Positions 1-11,269 are shown, numbered from the stretch's first letter. The stretch: 64,000 nt of DNA from Selaginella tamariscina (GCA_003024785.1 PUQB01000072.1:434001-498000); one strand, 5' to 3'. A program made the numbers and translations. Notes: a model not told the origin generated them from the letters alone.

Positions 1-455
1 TAAACCTTATTATCAATATTAAATTAATATATATTATTAAAACTAAAATATTAGATAAAATGATGTATTATTATGTATAATTTAAAATATGTTCATAGTG
101 TGTATATTAATTCATTTTCTTAATTACTTGAGTAATTAATCTTCTTTATATTAATGGGATATTCTTTATTATTTTCTTATTATTCCAAGAATATTCCAAT
201 ATTAAACATGATTATATAATTAATTTAGTTAATTATTTCAGTACTTGATCTACATTTGTATATATTAATGGGATTTTCTCAATTAATTTCTTATTATTTC
301 AAGAATATTCAATGTTAAACCTTATTATCAATATTAAATTAATATATATTATTAAAACTATATATGGCTATATATTAGATAAAATCATATATTATTATGT
401 ATAATTTAAAATATGTTCATAGTGTGTTTATTAATATTATTTTCTTAATTATTCG
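1..455. repeat. AT-rich tandem duplication, period about 314 bp
   Basis: The segment starting TAAACCTTATTATCAATATT at position 1 recurs at 315, including the downstream ATAATTTAAAATATGTTCAT block. A comparable repetition is seen in the right arm around 56880-57340 in reverse complement, so the duplication may predate the split of the arms. Confidence 0.8.
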
Positions 456-1049
456 ATGTTTGTTTTGCACAATATATAAACACAATCATAAATTTATATA
501 TACACGTGCACACGCATTAGAAGCACTTACAGAGACACATATGCACACACATGCACATTGCCCTAAACCAAACTTGAGAAATATGTTGCTTCTTTATTAA
601 AAAACATCACGTTCAACGCATGTATGATTTATATGTACTCGTATGTAACACATTGAATTTACACATGTAATATATATATATATATCTGTGTGTATACACG
701 TGTGTATGTATATATGTGTACTAATATATACAATGTGTACAATTTTAATTTGTTAACACTCTCTCTCTTCTCTCATACATACACAGTGTCACCATGCATA
801 ATCCCTTCTCGCATTCATACACACCATGCATGATCATGATCCATAATATGTAGCCTATCTCTCTTCTCTCATACATACACACCATGCATGATCCATAATT
901 TGTACTAATGTTATAATATTATGTACTATGTATGTATATCTGTGTATAATATGTATATATATATATGTGTACTAATATATGCAATGCTTACAAAATTAAT
1001 TTTTTAACACTCTCTCTTCTCTCATACATACACACCATGCATGATCCAT

Positions 1050-1128
1050 CCTAAACCCTAAACCCTAAACCTAGACCCTAGACCCTAAACCCTAAACCTA
1101 GACCCTAAACTCTAAACCCTAAACCCTA
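1050..1128. repeat. Interstitial telomere-like repeats
   Basis: About eleven CCCTAAA or variant CCTAGAC units lie head to tail. This is the plant telomere heptamer on the C-rich strand. The tract is short and mixed with variants, and ordinary sequence lies on both sides, so it is interstitial rather than a chromosome end. I see no equivalent in the right arm of the inverted repeat. Confidence 0.8.
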
Positions 1129-1724
1129 TGTAACACATTGAATTTACAAATGTAATATGTATGTATGTCTATGTGTATACACGTGTGTATGTATATATGT
1201 GTACTAATATATGCAATGTGTATGAATTTAATTTGTTAACACTCTCTCTCTTCTCTCATACATACACCCATGCATGATCCATAATATGTACTCTGACTCT
1301 TTAATATTATGTACTAATATGTATGTATGTCTATATGTATAAACACTATGTGTGTATATATGTATTGCTACACGTGAAACTTTAATACTCTCATGAACAC
1401 ACACATGTTTAACCCCTGCATGATTTTTATTCTTGGGGTGTATGTGATACACCCACGCACACGCACACGCTGATAATATAATGAAAGAATATTCATTTAG
1501 GGTGAATCTATCTTTTATTCTTTTTAAGGTTTAAGTATATTCTTAAAAGGAATATTTGATTAGGGTTAATATATATTCTATTCCTTTTAGGGTTTAGGTA
1601 TATTCTTATGGTTTCAAGAAGCAAGGCGGCGGTTGTGAAATCTCCCTTTCTCTCACACATAGGTGAGATCTCTCTCTTTCACACGCACACTCCTGAGTTT
1701 ATTTATTTATTTATATTCACAATA

Positions 1725-1795
1725 CATTTATATGTGTGTGTGTCTTAATAATATAATTTATTTATCTATCTCTCGCACACACACGCACACTCCTT

Positions 1796-1876
<81 letters not shown>

Positions 1877-2350
1877 TGTGTTGTGTATCTGTATAATTTT
1901 ATTAATTTATTAATTTTATCTCTTGCACACACACGCACACCCCTGTTTATCTGTATGATTTTATTTGTTTCGCTCACACACGCATACATATGATATACAT
2001 ATACACACATATATATATACCTATATACATATATACATATATATATTATGTGTACCAGTATATATATATATGTGTGTGTGTGTGTATCTGTATAATTTTA
2101 TTGATTTATTAATTTTATCTCTCGCGCACACACGCACACTTTTGTATATATATATGGTGTGTGTGTGTGTGTGTCTGTATAATTTAATTTATTTAGTACA
2201 CACATACGATATACATATACATATACATATGTGTGTGTGTATCACTATAATTTTATCTGATTTGTCTATCTCTGGCACACACACGCACTCTCCTACACAC
2301 ATATACATACATATATATATATATATGTATATGTGTGTGTGTGTGTGTGT
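1725..2350. repeat. Compound microsatellites (TG)n, (CA)n, (TA)n
   Basis: Alternating runs of CA, TA and TG units are separated by near-identical spacers resembling TGTATAATTTTATTGATTTA and by CTCGCACACACACGCACAC motifs. Apparent reading frames here are low-complexity artefacts on both strands. The same arrangement recurs in reverse complement at 55040-55730. Confidence 0.9.
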
Positions 2351-2353
2351 GTA

Positions 2354-3230
2354 GCGGCGGGATTAATCCCACCGCTCTTTGGTTAGCCCCGCAAGCGGCG
2401 GGATTAATCCTGCTGCTATATGGTTAGCCCCGCGGGCGGTGGGATTAATCCCGCCACCAAGGCCCTTCATGCAGGTCACGAGCGACGGGATTAATCCCGC
2501 CGCCCTTTAGGCAGGCTATTCAGTTAACCCATGAGCGGTAGGATTAATTCCGCCACCCATGAGGCTAACTGAAGAGCGGCGGGATTAATCTCGCCGCCTA
2601 CGCATGCCCTGCGCGAATTCGACGAGATTTATCCCGCCATCAATGGTCTGTTTGAAGGGCTAGGCAGCAGGATTAATCCCGCCAGATATCGCGCAAGGCA
2701 TGGGTGTGTGGCGGGATTAATCCTGCTGCCCATGGCCTGCGTGCTGGGCATAGGAGGCGGGATTAATCCCGCCACCTATGCATGCCATGCGTGGAATCCG
2801 GCGGGATTTATCCCGTCGCCAATGGCCTGTCTGAAGGGCCTGGGCGGCGAGATTAATGTCGCTGACCCTTCTATGCCTAGTGGAGGGATGAATCTCACCA
2901 CCCTTCTTTTTTTCCTTCATTGGTGAGTGGAACCAATCCCAAACATCTATGTTTAAGACGTAGAAGGTTTACAACATACCAATGGAGGGGATTGAGAAGA
3001 GTGGCGAGATTCATTTCACCATCCTTTACATGGTGGGCGAGATTAATCTCGCCCTTTCTGGAGCCACTGAAGGGGTGTGCCAAATAAATCATGTCCAGTT
3101 CTCTCTGAGACTGAGAAGGGTGGCAGGATTAATCCTGCACACCCATTCAGGGGTTCCAGAAAGGTGGTGAGATTAATCCCGTCCACCATTTTAGGAGGCA
3201 TAGAAGGGGTGGCGGAATAAATCCCGCCCC
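2354..3230. repeat. Array of about 18 dyad-symmetric GGATTAATCC units
   Basis: About 18 copies of an imperfect 16-20 bp palindrome with consensus GGCGGGATTAATCCCGCC occur roughly every 40-50 bp. Spacing is looser after 2900. Spacers are GC-rich and only partly repeated, for example the CATGGCCTG and CATGCCATGCG phrases. Several units depart from consensus on both arms at once and stay symmetric, for example 3035-3054 and 3123-3138. The array ends just before the unrecognised gene at 3600. I know of no named repeat family with this unit. Confidence 0.9.
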
Positions 3231-3599
3231 ACCTTACATGTAAATATATATGTGTATTAGTATATATAAGTTGCATATTATTTACTTTTATCATTTTATC
3301 ATAATATTTTGAGTAAAAGCCTGTTAAATTGTCCAAAACTCACATTTGTGGTGGTTCTAAAACCAAATGTTATCTGTCTTTTGCACTATCACAAACATGA
3401 GCTTTGGATAGTTAATCCCGTCCACTTCTCTCTGAGACAAAGGAGGGTGTATGTGAATTTATTAGTGTATTATTTTTGTATATTCGGGTTTATACAAGTG
3501 TGTGTACATTTTTATATGATTTATATTCATAGTGTATTATTTTGCAGAAGGACGATTTGATCAAACAAGGAGATTCAGTCATTAGTATGGAGTCGTTGT

Positions 3600-6031
3600 C
3601 AAATTTTGGGTAAGAATTAAAATAAAATCTGTTATATTCGGATATGTGAATCATTTTTGTATTCAGATGTGGAATTGAGGTGACTTTGAAGACGAGAGCA
3701 TGAGAAGAAATGGGCAGGGGGATTTTAGAATCAACTTGGCCATATTTCAAACTAAATGGGAAGCGCATTAGAACAACCATGGTTGTTGTCAAACTAACCT
3801 CTGTCACATCGCATGGCCAAGCAAAACAATAGAAAGTAGATGTGCTAGTGAAGCATCCGAAAGCATGCTGCGAACCCAGATTGAACAATGCTCAACACAT
3901 ATGCCTTATTCCATCCAATGTCACGTTTTCGGATTCAGAGGTCGCCAGTTACAACATTAATCTCGGGTGGTCTTGTTGACTTATGGATAATAATGTTCAC
4001 GTGTTCACTAATGATGTTGACCATGGAGTTCTTCTTCAACTCAATGAAAGCCCATCTATGGAGGGGATCCAATTAGATGTCTACTTCGAAGATCTTCAGA
4101 CTCATCGAGTAGGTGTATTTTCAGCAGAGGTTGCTTCACAATACAGAACATCCACAAGTGGAGCAATTGTCCCTCTTCACATTGAAGAAGAACACAGAGA
4201 CATCATAAGAGAGATTGAGAAGGTGACTCGGTCTCAGGTTCTTTACAGATCACGTTCAATTTGCTTAGAAAACTTTGGGAGCTGGAAGAGTGTGCCGAGA
4301 ACATTAAAACATCATCAATCGAGGATCACACATGTTGATTCGGATCGTAGAAGAAAATCATCAGTCGTTTGTCTCTTTTTTTTCAAAGAGTTGAAGAAAT
4401 TGTAGTAGTTGATTTTGCTCAGGTGGGCGGGAAGGAAACATCCTTTTTGATGATGTTGATTTTTTGTCCCAAGGATAGGATCTTTGCCAAATGGTTGGGG
4501 ATTATGGAATCCTTTTCAAAAGGAACACTGAAGAAGAAGCAAAAAGTGAAGGGGAGCCCTCAGAGAAGTCTGCAAAAAAACCTAGTAAGACACCGAAAGC
4601 TAAGTCTGTTCAATTTACAAAGGATGTAGACAACGATTTCAAGCTCACATGGTTGAAGCTTTTAAATGGAACAATGATGGAGGAGATGGAAGTCTTGGCT
4701 GATTTGGTGATTGATGGCAAACTATAGATTAACAACAGCAGCCCCACCTCTCCTTTTTATGTCAAGGCAATGGAGTTGAAGACGGTCAGGCACTTCAAAG
4801 AGTGGTTGGGAATACACTGCCACAAACTGGGTTGGACCTCAGCTTTAACATACGAAGAGGTTAGTAAATATTTGCATGTGACAAATGATGATATGTTTGT
4901 CGAATGGGTGAATCAATCGGAAGATCTGGGTAAGAATCTATTGCACGCCAATGCCAAAAAGGAGAACATTGCGATGACGCCTTCTCTTATGGCAGTCCTT
5001 CAGCAACAAAAAACCGAGTTGAACCTTATAAAGGAGGATGCTATGAATCACGACAAGCCCTACAGATGTTTGTTGTTAGATTTGGAGACTTTATGGGGTA
5101 ACATCACTGCTTGTAGGAAACCGTTTCAATTGTTCGTGATGGATCGGCGGGTGTCAAAAAATCCTTCGACAGACAGGACACTAGAGGATTTGGTGGAGAA
5201 ACTTAGCCGTGCAAGCATGTACAAAGAAGGTATTTATTTTTGAATTCATGCTTGCACTCTTCATTGATACCTACGTTTTTAGGTATTTATTTCTTCATTT
5301 TGGCTCATGTCATAGACACTTTTGCCTTCATTTTCGCCAAGAAGAATAAACATCGTTGGACAGGATTTTATATGAATGATGCTGATCCCAAGTGCATTAA
5401 TACGGTTATTCACTTGGTTGTTAGGAATGCGCCAAACAATTTCAAACTTTCAAATGACTGGCCAAGCATTTGTTTGCACTCCAACATGCCTGAACCTCCA
5501 TCCAATACATTGATAGCTGAGAGGGATGTATTCGGCAATGTACGTTATCCAAACATTACAAGTCAAGTGGCACGGAGCATCGTCAACTTGATCAGGGGTC
5601 CTCATAGTGATGCATGGGTTTTTGACTACTGCACTAGGGGGTCCGTCTTGAAGGAGTGTTACCTTCGGGATACATCTGTGTTTGTTGTTAAAAAGGATAA
5701 GACCATGGTTGAGGACCTGAACAAGTAGATAGAGAGGTTCTCAACTGACTACCCCAACAAACCCATACAGGAGTATTTGGGAAAGTTCCCTCTTGAGAAA
5801 TGCAATAGCACTAAAGACGAATCTGATTCAATGTCGGAGTCTGAGGACGAACTTCAATTAGATATTAGACCAGAAGTTATCTCGAGGAGTACAAATCATT
5901 CACACACTCCATTACCCATGGAAACATCAACAGAAGATACGGAAGATCATGAACCATCTCACAAGCGGCCTAGACCTTCTTTGCCTCACTCAGAAGGTAA
6001 TAACGAAGAAGAATTATTAATGAGTTCTTAG
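3600..6031 (+). pseudogene. Unrecognised multi-exon gene with a possible methyltransferase-like 3' domain, apparently decayed
   Basis: Long plus-strand segments with protein-like composition occupy about 3890-4380, 4440-4727, 4770-5229 and 5283-6031. A 53-base GT-AG intron (5230-5282) joins two of them in phase. The stretch ending at 4727 continues in the same frame after a TAG into the segment at 4770, so the gene looks damaged unless unrecognised introns exist. The 5' part has the patch SGAIVPLHIEEEHRDIIREI; the middle is lysine and glutamate rich. Near 5550-5720 the order PNITSQVARSIVNLIRG, VFDYCTRGS, VFVVKKD recalls the C-terminal half of N4/N6 DNA methyltransferases, but the usual DPFxGSG is only partly kept and no DPPY-like motif is seen. 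The tail is acidic with a KRPRP patch that could be a nuclear signal. Host gene or transposon gene cannot be decided. The methyltransferase idea is inference. Confidence 0.5.
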
Positions 6032-6232
6032 AGTGACGAATAGTTGTAAATGAGTGTAACATAAGGCATTTTTATATATTTCGTTTATATTTGTATAGAA
6101 AATAAATTCTCAAGGATTAATGAAGCTTTTAGTTCAAACATGGGTCACATATTAACAAGGTAAATAATATACCTTGATAATTATAAGGTCAGCTAACTAT
6201 CATTTTGTAGATGTAATGAAACAGTTGAGAAC

Positions 6233-9200
6233 GTGGATTTTCAGCATTGCCATGAGGTAAGAGGGGTTTGGCAAAAATTTCTTGTGCCACATGTCAAAAT
6301 GACAGAGTTCATGCAGGAAATGGATAATAATGTAGCTCCAAACATCCTTACCATGGGGACCACTTCAGTTTTTTCATCACCATTTCTATTGGCTTCTGTC
6401 AGAGTTTTAACCCAAAGGGCCAACACGTGGCAACACGTGGCTGCCATGTGGCCATTTGGCGTCATTACCCTGTGTGAGCAACGCTAAGTTTCCCAGAACA
6501 ACCCCAACGACCCCTAGGGTTAGACTCTAATGCCCAAGTGGATAGGAGACTTAGGGTTTAGCCTAAGTCTCCCTAGAATGTTTTCCCCTAGAACCCTTGA
6601 GGGATAACCCTAGTTGACTTAGGGTTTAGCCTAAGTCTCCCTAGAGTGTCTGCCCCCAAAACCCTTGAAGGATAACCCTAGTTGACTTAGGGTCTTGCCC
6701 TAGAAGACCTAGACAGGCTCATGCCCTAACCCCATCAAGGAGACGTGTGTTCCACACATACCCCTGGACAGAGCTAAGGCATCGTCACTTACCCCTTGAG
6801 GAATCACCCTCATCCGGGAGTACAACCCCTTTAGGGCGACAAGGGGTACCATGAACCACGACTAACCCATAAGGGTTTGAGTGGCCAAGTTATACCCTAG
6901 ACCTAGGGCTAGTACTTAGTGAGGACACGAGTGTGCGCCGTAGGCGGACACGAGTGTTCTACTAAGCAAACTCCTTAAGGCTAGGTTTGGGATAACCCTA
7001 AGCACATGACCTTGCGAGTGCCTCACGAAAGGGCTCCTGCTAACATGTTTAGGTTGTTCAACTCTTGAATTCCAAGGAGAACACTCCCCTAGCCAAGTGT
7101 GCCTAAGCACACCTAGTTATGAGACCTAATCTCCCTTGAGCGGATGCCAAGGCTTAACACCCTAGTGCAAGCACAAGCATGTCTATTTGCTAAAGTATCC
7201 AAACCCTTGGCGACAAGCCCATGACATAACCCCAAAGGGCGTGCCTCAAGCGTTGTACCATGTGACGTTTAGCCCAGTGTCACATCTCCATGTGACACTG
7301 CCTTCCCCGATGTGGGCTATCATGCCATAGCCCTTAGATTCAAGAGTTGCACCAAGTGCCACAAACGTGGCTCCTAAATGCCGACTCTAGAACCCCTCAA
7401 TGAACCCTCAGGAACCAAGTAACATGAACCTGTCAAACAAGATCCCACGCTCACAGTTGGACAAGGACACGGATGTGCCTTGCTTGGCTATGAGTGCTAC
7501 ACCTAGCTTGACGTGGAGGAGGAGGCTGGAGACAAGCCTCAACCTCTGCCTCTTGGAACGTGCATTCCGACAAGACCTCCCAGGCACGGATTCGCCAACG
7601 TTAAGGGTAAGCTACCCCGAAGGTGGGACGTACCCCTGGCATTTGGGAGTTAGGGCGGCACAACAAAGGGTTGTGCCTTAACGACACAAGCTAGAGCTTG
7701 CACCGGGAGAAGAGTAACGAGCTCAGTCATGAACCCAGGAACCCTCACTCCTATATACTACCTTATTTATGTGACAGAGGCCCCCCCCTTGTTTTCCTGT
7801 TTACATAAGTGGGATAGCACTGAAATCTCATTCCCAGAGGGAACATACTTGGTGAGTTATCCATCGACCCCTAAACCCTAACCTGTCAAACCTGGGGGTA
7901 TTTCTAAGCATATCCGACATGCCAAACTCACCGGAACTAGCCATTAATCCAACCGGGACACAGAAAACCAAGGTAAGAGTTTTCTAGATGGAAGTGCTAG
8001 CTTCGCCCAGAGTTTCTTGCAAATACCTAATGATACCCGGTGGACCATCACTAGATATCCAAGTGCACTAAGCGGGCCTGTTTCTTCTACACCTAGGGCT
8101 TATCAACATAGTACAGTAGGTAACAACAGTCAACGTCCAAAGTAAAGGGTTAAGTCATAGTAAAAACTATGACAGCTTCAGTTTCGAAATCACTTTCTTC
8201 AGCGCTTGCAATATCTGAATCTTGTAAGGATGATGTACAATTAAATGATAAAGGGATAAGCAACGATATAGTGTCAACATATAAATGTAAAATGGACCAA
8301 ACAAGTGAGTTGCAAAGTATTCAAGAGGCAATGCTACCCCATGTTACCCATGGCCATATTGTGTTGTTGGATGTTAATGGTGTTCTGCTTCATCGACAAA
8401 GGCCCGAAGATAGGAAAAAAGAAATCAAACAAGGAAATTTCATTTCTTGTCATGGTAAATTTCAATATGATACTATTTTTCGTCCAGGGTTGAACTGTCT
8501 CTTTCAAAAGCTTAAGGAGATGGGTGCGCTTATGGGGATTTGGTCATGCATGTAAATTCACAACTTAACACCACTACTGAATTTGCTTAAAAAACATTGT
8601 AGTGTTGCAGAAGAGGTGATTCGTAAAAATTGAATTTTTGACCAACGAGTATGTTATAAACCTCTTGAATTTCACAATATAAGAAAGGAAAGCAAGTCAT
8701 ACTTCTTCAATAATAAAAGATTAATTGGGCTTGATGGGGAGATTAGTCACTTAAGGATAATGAAGAACGCACATATCTTAGTGGTAGATGATTCTCCTTA
8801 GAAGGCTATGCTCAACCAAAATATTGTTTGTATTCATCCAATCACTTTTAACCCATATTATGATACTGATACCATGGATGAGCTAGTGAACTACTTGGAT
8901 ACGTGCCTTAGAAAAAGAATTTCGAAAACTTTTGTGCAATATCCACCGTATTAAACATTTCCTGAAACTTTTCTTTCTCATGATTTTGAGTTTTATAAAA
9001 TGAAGAATAGCAACCAAGCGCTTTACAATATTATTCTTAAGGAATGTCATTTTTTATGCAGACCTGATCTTATCACATCTTATGTATTAATAAGAATGGT
9101 AACTCCCAAATGCATTCGTGAAAATGTTAGGTGGTGGCAACAACATCAAGATATTGACTAAAATGATTCGATTAATCCGAAGAGTAATGATTTAGATAAA

Positions 9201-9272
9201 ATGAAGAGATTTCTCTATATGGTTAAGAAGAAAGTATTTATAAAAAAATTTGACATGTTGATAAGGAAATGA
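6233..9272 (+). pseudogene. FCP1/NIF-like HAD phosphatase gene, interrupted by a solo LTR and decayed
   Basis: The right part (8175-8552) reads HGHIVLLDVNGVLLHR then FRPGLNCLFQKLKEMGALMGIWS. These are the catalytic LDxNG loop and the RPxLxxFL...GIWS region of plant FCP1-homology (HAD) phosphatases. Further on, VVDDSP followed by KAMLNQNIVCIHPITFNPYY (8780-8850) matches the later acidic VDDSP motif, and a RENVRWWQQHQDID segment lies near 9120-9160. Several in-frame stops separate these blocks. A solo LTR occupies 6397-8174; the flanking frames agree across the 5-bp target duplication, so the insertion hit coding sequence. Active members dephosphorylate phosphoserine or phosphothreonine, for example on RNA polymerase II tails. 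This copy is very unlikely to be active. Confidence 0.75.
6397..8174. mobile_element. Solo LTR, 1778 bp, with 5-bp target duplication
   Basis: The segment begins TGTCAGAG and ends CTATGACA, the TG...CA ends of plant LTRs. It is flanked by GCTTC on both sides (6392-6396 and 8175-8179). It is GC-richer than its surroundings and holds no gag or pol, as expected after recombination between the two LTRs of an element. A tandem repeat of about 69 bp starts at 6547, with copies at 6616 and partly at 6685. A TATATA motif near 7751 could be its promoter. The short open frames inside are not convincing genes. Family is unknown because the internal region is gone. Confidence 0.85.
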
Positions 9273-9849
9273 TTTCATTTGTAATTATGTTTAATAGTAT
9301 TTTTTAATTATTATAAACTATTTTTAGAATAAAAAATAATATGAATATTCTAAAATTTTATATTAAAGGATTAATTTATTAATTAATTAATATTTAAAGC
9401 TTAATTATATATTAATTAAATAATTAATTAATAATTAAAACTTAAGTATTAATTAATAATTTATTTTATATTTCCATTTTCACTTATCATGTCCACTTTA
9501 GTTACAACATGCATCAAAAAAAAACTACTTAAATTTGTTTGTCTGGTGTCTTGTTTGGGCCGTCCCATATTGGACTTATGCACTATCGATGGGTCATTAT
9601 CTCCCCACCACTAGGGTTCAAAATTCATTAAAACTGAATTTTTTCTAATAGCATTGACTTCCTCTTGCTTAGACTTTTAATCTTAAAATGGTAATTTCAA
9701 CGAAGGTTTTCAAAAATAATACTTTGCTAATTGAATATGCAACCCTTTTCCATTGTCTTCTTAAATCACACGCAACTAAATACATAATATATTCATAATT
9801 TTTTTTTCCAACAACAGTTTTTATCAATTAAGTACATACCTTTTTAGTC
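9273..9849. other. AT-rich spacer, no gene seen
   Basis: The first 200 bases are dense in TTAATTAAT-type runs. The rest is moderately AT-rich with no supported coding or RNA feature. Confidence 0.6.
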
Positions 9850-10620
9850 GTGACATGTTCTGAAGAAATTCTGCTCACGGAGCGATCTTCTAGGGTTTGA
9901 AGAAATCGGCTTTGGGGAATCGCACTTCGTAGATCAGCCTCAATCCTCTCATCTGAAAGGTTCATGGTGCCGATGCCCTGGTTCTTGGTCCGATTTAATC
10001 TCTCCATTGACTCGTCCAGAAGGTTGTGAGTGTGCTTTATTTGAGTAAGCGCGAAACACTGCATATAGCTTATAAGTGATGATCGTAAGATATGGCCCTA
10101 ATCGTCTCTATATGCACAGTTAAAAACTGTGCATTGTACATACATACACACGATCAGAGGCGACAAGTAATTTTGAGCGTTTGTAATCTGAATTTCATGT
10201 ATGCTAGTATCATCTCTATATATAATTATGTGTACATATGTATCTTTGTGGGCTATATAAATGAGTTCCTCCTTAGTGCATGTTGTAAACAACATATATG
10301 ATAACAGGCTTTCTCGACTTTATGGAGTTTCGGAGTCCTGGAGACGTGCTGCGTTTTTTGAAGACATACAATAAGTTGATTAACCTGTTTTTAAGATCGC
10401 TAAACATGCTTACTACCAGACTGCAGGTATCCAACACATAATCATGATTATATGTTATTGCTGTTATTATGAATTTTATATTCATTTGTTGATAATGTTG
10501 TGTTAGCTATCTAACGCAAAATAGGACAATGGACAAACATGTTAACTTAAAAGATATAGCATACATTCTACCGTGCGTGTGTGTGAGAGACAGAGAGGTT
10601 GGACATTTCTCTCTACTAAT
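9850..10620 (+). pseudogene. Partial genomic duplicate of NDC1
   Basis: Blocks match the intact NDC1 locus downstream in order. 9850-10050 matches the 5' leader and exon 1 (12500-12930) with large internal losses; shared phrases include CTAGGGTTTGAAG, GGTTCATGG, GCCGATGCCCTG and ACTCGTCCAGAAGGT. 10200-10440 matches the end of intron 3 and exon 4 (14220-14590), including TGGAGACGTGCTGCGTTTTT and the intron phrase CATAATCATGATTATATGTT. 10500-10620 matches the end of intron 4 (14690-14765). Because intron sequence is copied, this is a DNA-level duplication, not a retrocopy. Exons 2 and 3 are missing and the remaining exons are too gapped to encode protein. Confidence 0.88.
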
Positions 10621-10699
10621 AATCCCACAGTTACAACAACATATGCACTTTATTACATAGTAACATCTGTCCATCATAAACAGTATGTTTGTGCATCAT

Positions 10700-11227
10700 T
10701 TAAGAATTCAAGCTCAAACAAAGAGAGTCTTGAACCATACGGATCTGATACAGTAGAACATTGCTATTTGTCTGAGAAGAATACGTACTTATCTGTGTGA
10801 ATCCCTGAGCACACCTGAAATCGCCTGTCCCTCCGACAATGGCGAGCTCTCTTTTGGGCTGTGTGGAAGGATTCTGTCCGAGCATGCTTATGTAGCCCTC
10901 ATACCCTTGGAGCTCCACAGTTATACTCTGGAGAAAGCTCTGTGTGGATATGGAGTCGAATGCGAGTAGCCCTTTAACTCGTCCGGCATACTTTGAGTTT
11001 ATCGAAGGCTTCTCTGTGAGCTTGTCATCGATGATAGCCAGCGTCCCGAATTGGCTTTGGCTTGTGTTGTTTGTTCCTGGCGGAGGGATGATGATCGTCG
11101 TTGCATTGGGGCCGGAGAAGAGATCATGCATGTACAGAGTAAGCTTTGTGATTCTCTTTTCATCTTCTGATGCAAGACAACATGTTGCAGTGAAAATAAT
11201 TAAAAACATCCATTTCAAGGGAGCCAT
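10700..11227 (-). CDS. Dirigent family protein, secreted
   Basis: An intact single-exon frame encodes 175 residues from the ATG at 11227 (MAPLKW...). In-frame ATGs at 11236 and 11260 would add 3 or 11 residues; I prefer 11227 because it puts a basic residue and hydrophobic stretch (WMFLIIFTATCCLA) at the N terminus as a normal signal peptide. The dirigent pattern follows: KLTLYMHDLFSGPNAT near residues 28-43, a FGTLAIIDDKLTEKP strand, GRVKGL, a GYEGYISMLGQNP segment, then RELAIVGGTGDFRCAQGF. Length and lack of introns fit the family. Dirigents are apoplastic beta-barrel trimers that steer coupling of phenoxy radicals in lignan and related pathways; the substrate here is not predictable. It lies convergent to NDC1 transcription, between the broken and intact NDC1 copies. 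Confidence 0.9.
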   Translation of the reverse strand: MAPLKWMFLIIFTATCCLASEDEKRITKLTLYMHDLFSGPNATTIIIPPPGTNNTSQSQFGTLAIIDDKLTEKPSINSKYAGRVKGLLAFDSISTQSFLQSITVELQGYEGYISMLGQNPSTQPKRELAIVGGTGDFRCAQGFTQISTYSSQTNSNVLLYQIRMVQDSLCLSLNS

Positions 11228-11269
11228 GGACAACATGTAAGAGCTCCGTCTTATATGCAATTGTCAAAT

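Larger units (their letters stand above)
1..2350. repeat. Left arm of a 2.4-kb inverted repeat
   Basis: The reverse complement of this stretch is recognisable at 54996-57410 in the same block order. Shared blocks are an AT-rich unit with ATATGTTCATAGTGTGT, a block around GTATACACGTGTGTATG, repeated CATACATACACACCATGC blocks, the ATTAGGGTTAATATATATTC block near 1560, and (TA)n(TG)n tracts running into a GGATTAATCC dyad. Copies differ by many substitutions and indels. The arm may continue left of the window. No protein gene is supported inside it. Confidence 0.85.

Noticed and set aside
1050-1128. True chromosome end
   Set aside because: The tract is about 80 bp, contains variants, and is flanked by sequence on both sides.
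1663-2354. Open frames on both strands encoding His/Thr, Tyr/Ile and Cys/Val repeats
   Set aside because: They are translations of CA, TA and TG microsatellites; the same holds for 55013-55659.
2354-3230. CRISPR-like array
   Set aside because: Units are degenerate palindromes with variable spacing in a eukaryotic, intron-bearing region with no cas genes. Regular direct repeats with unique spacers of fixed length are absent.
7400-7681. 93-codon frame in the solo LTR
   Set aside because: No recognisable similarity, and solo LTRs do not carry genes of this kind.
10944-11240. Plus-strand frame of 98 codons opposite the dirigent gene
   Set aside because: Shadow of the minus-strand dirigent coding sequence, which has a signal peptide and the family motifs.
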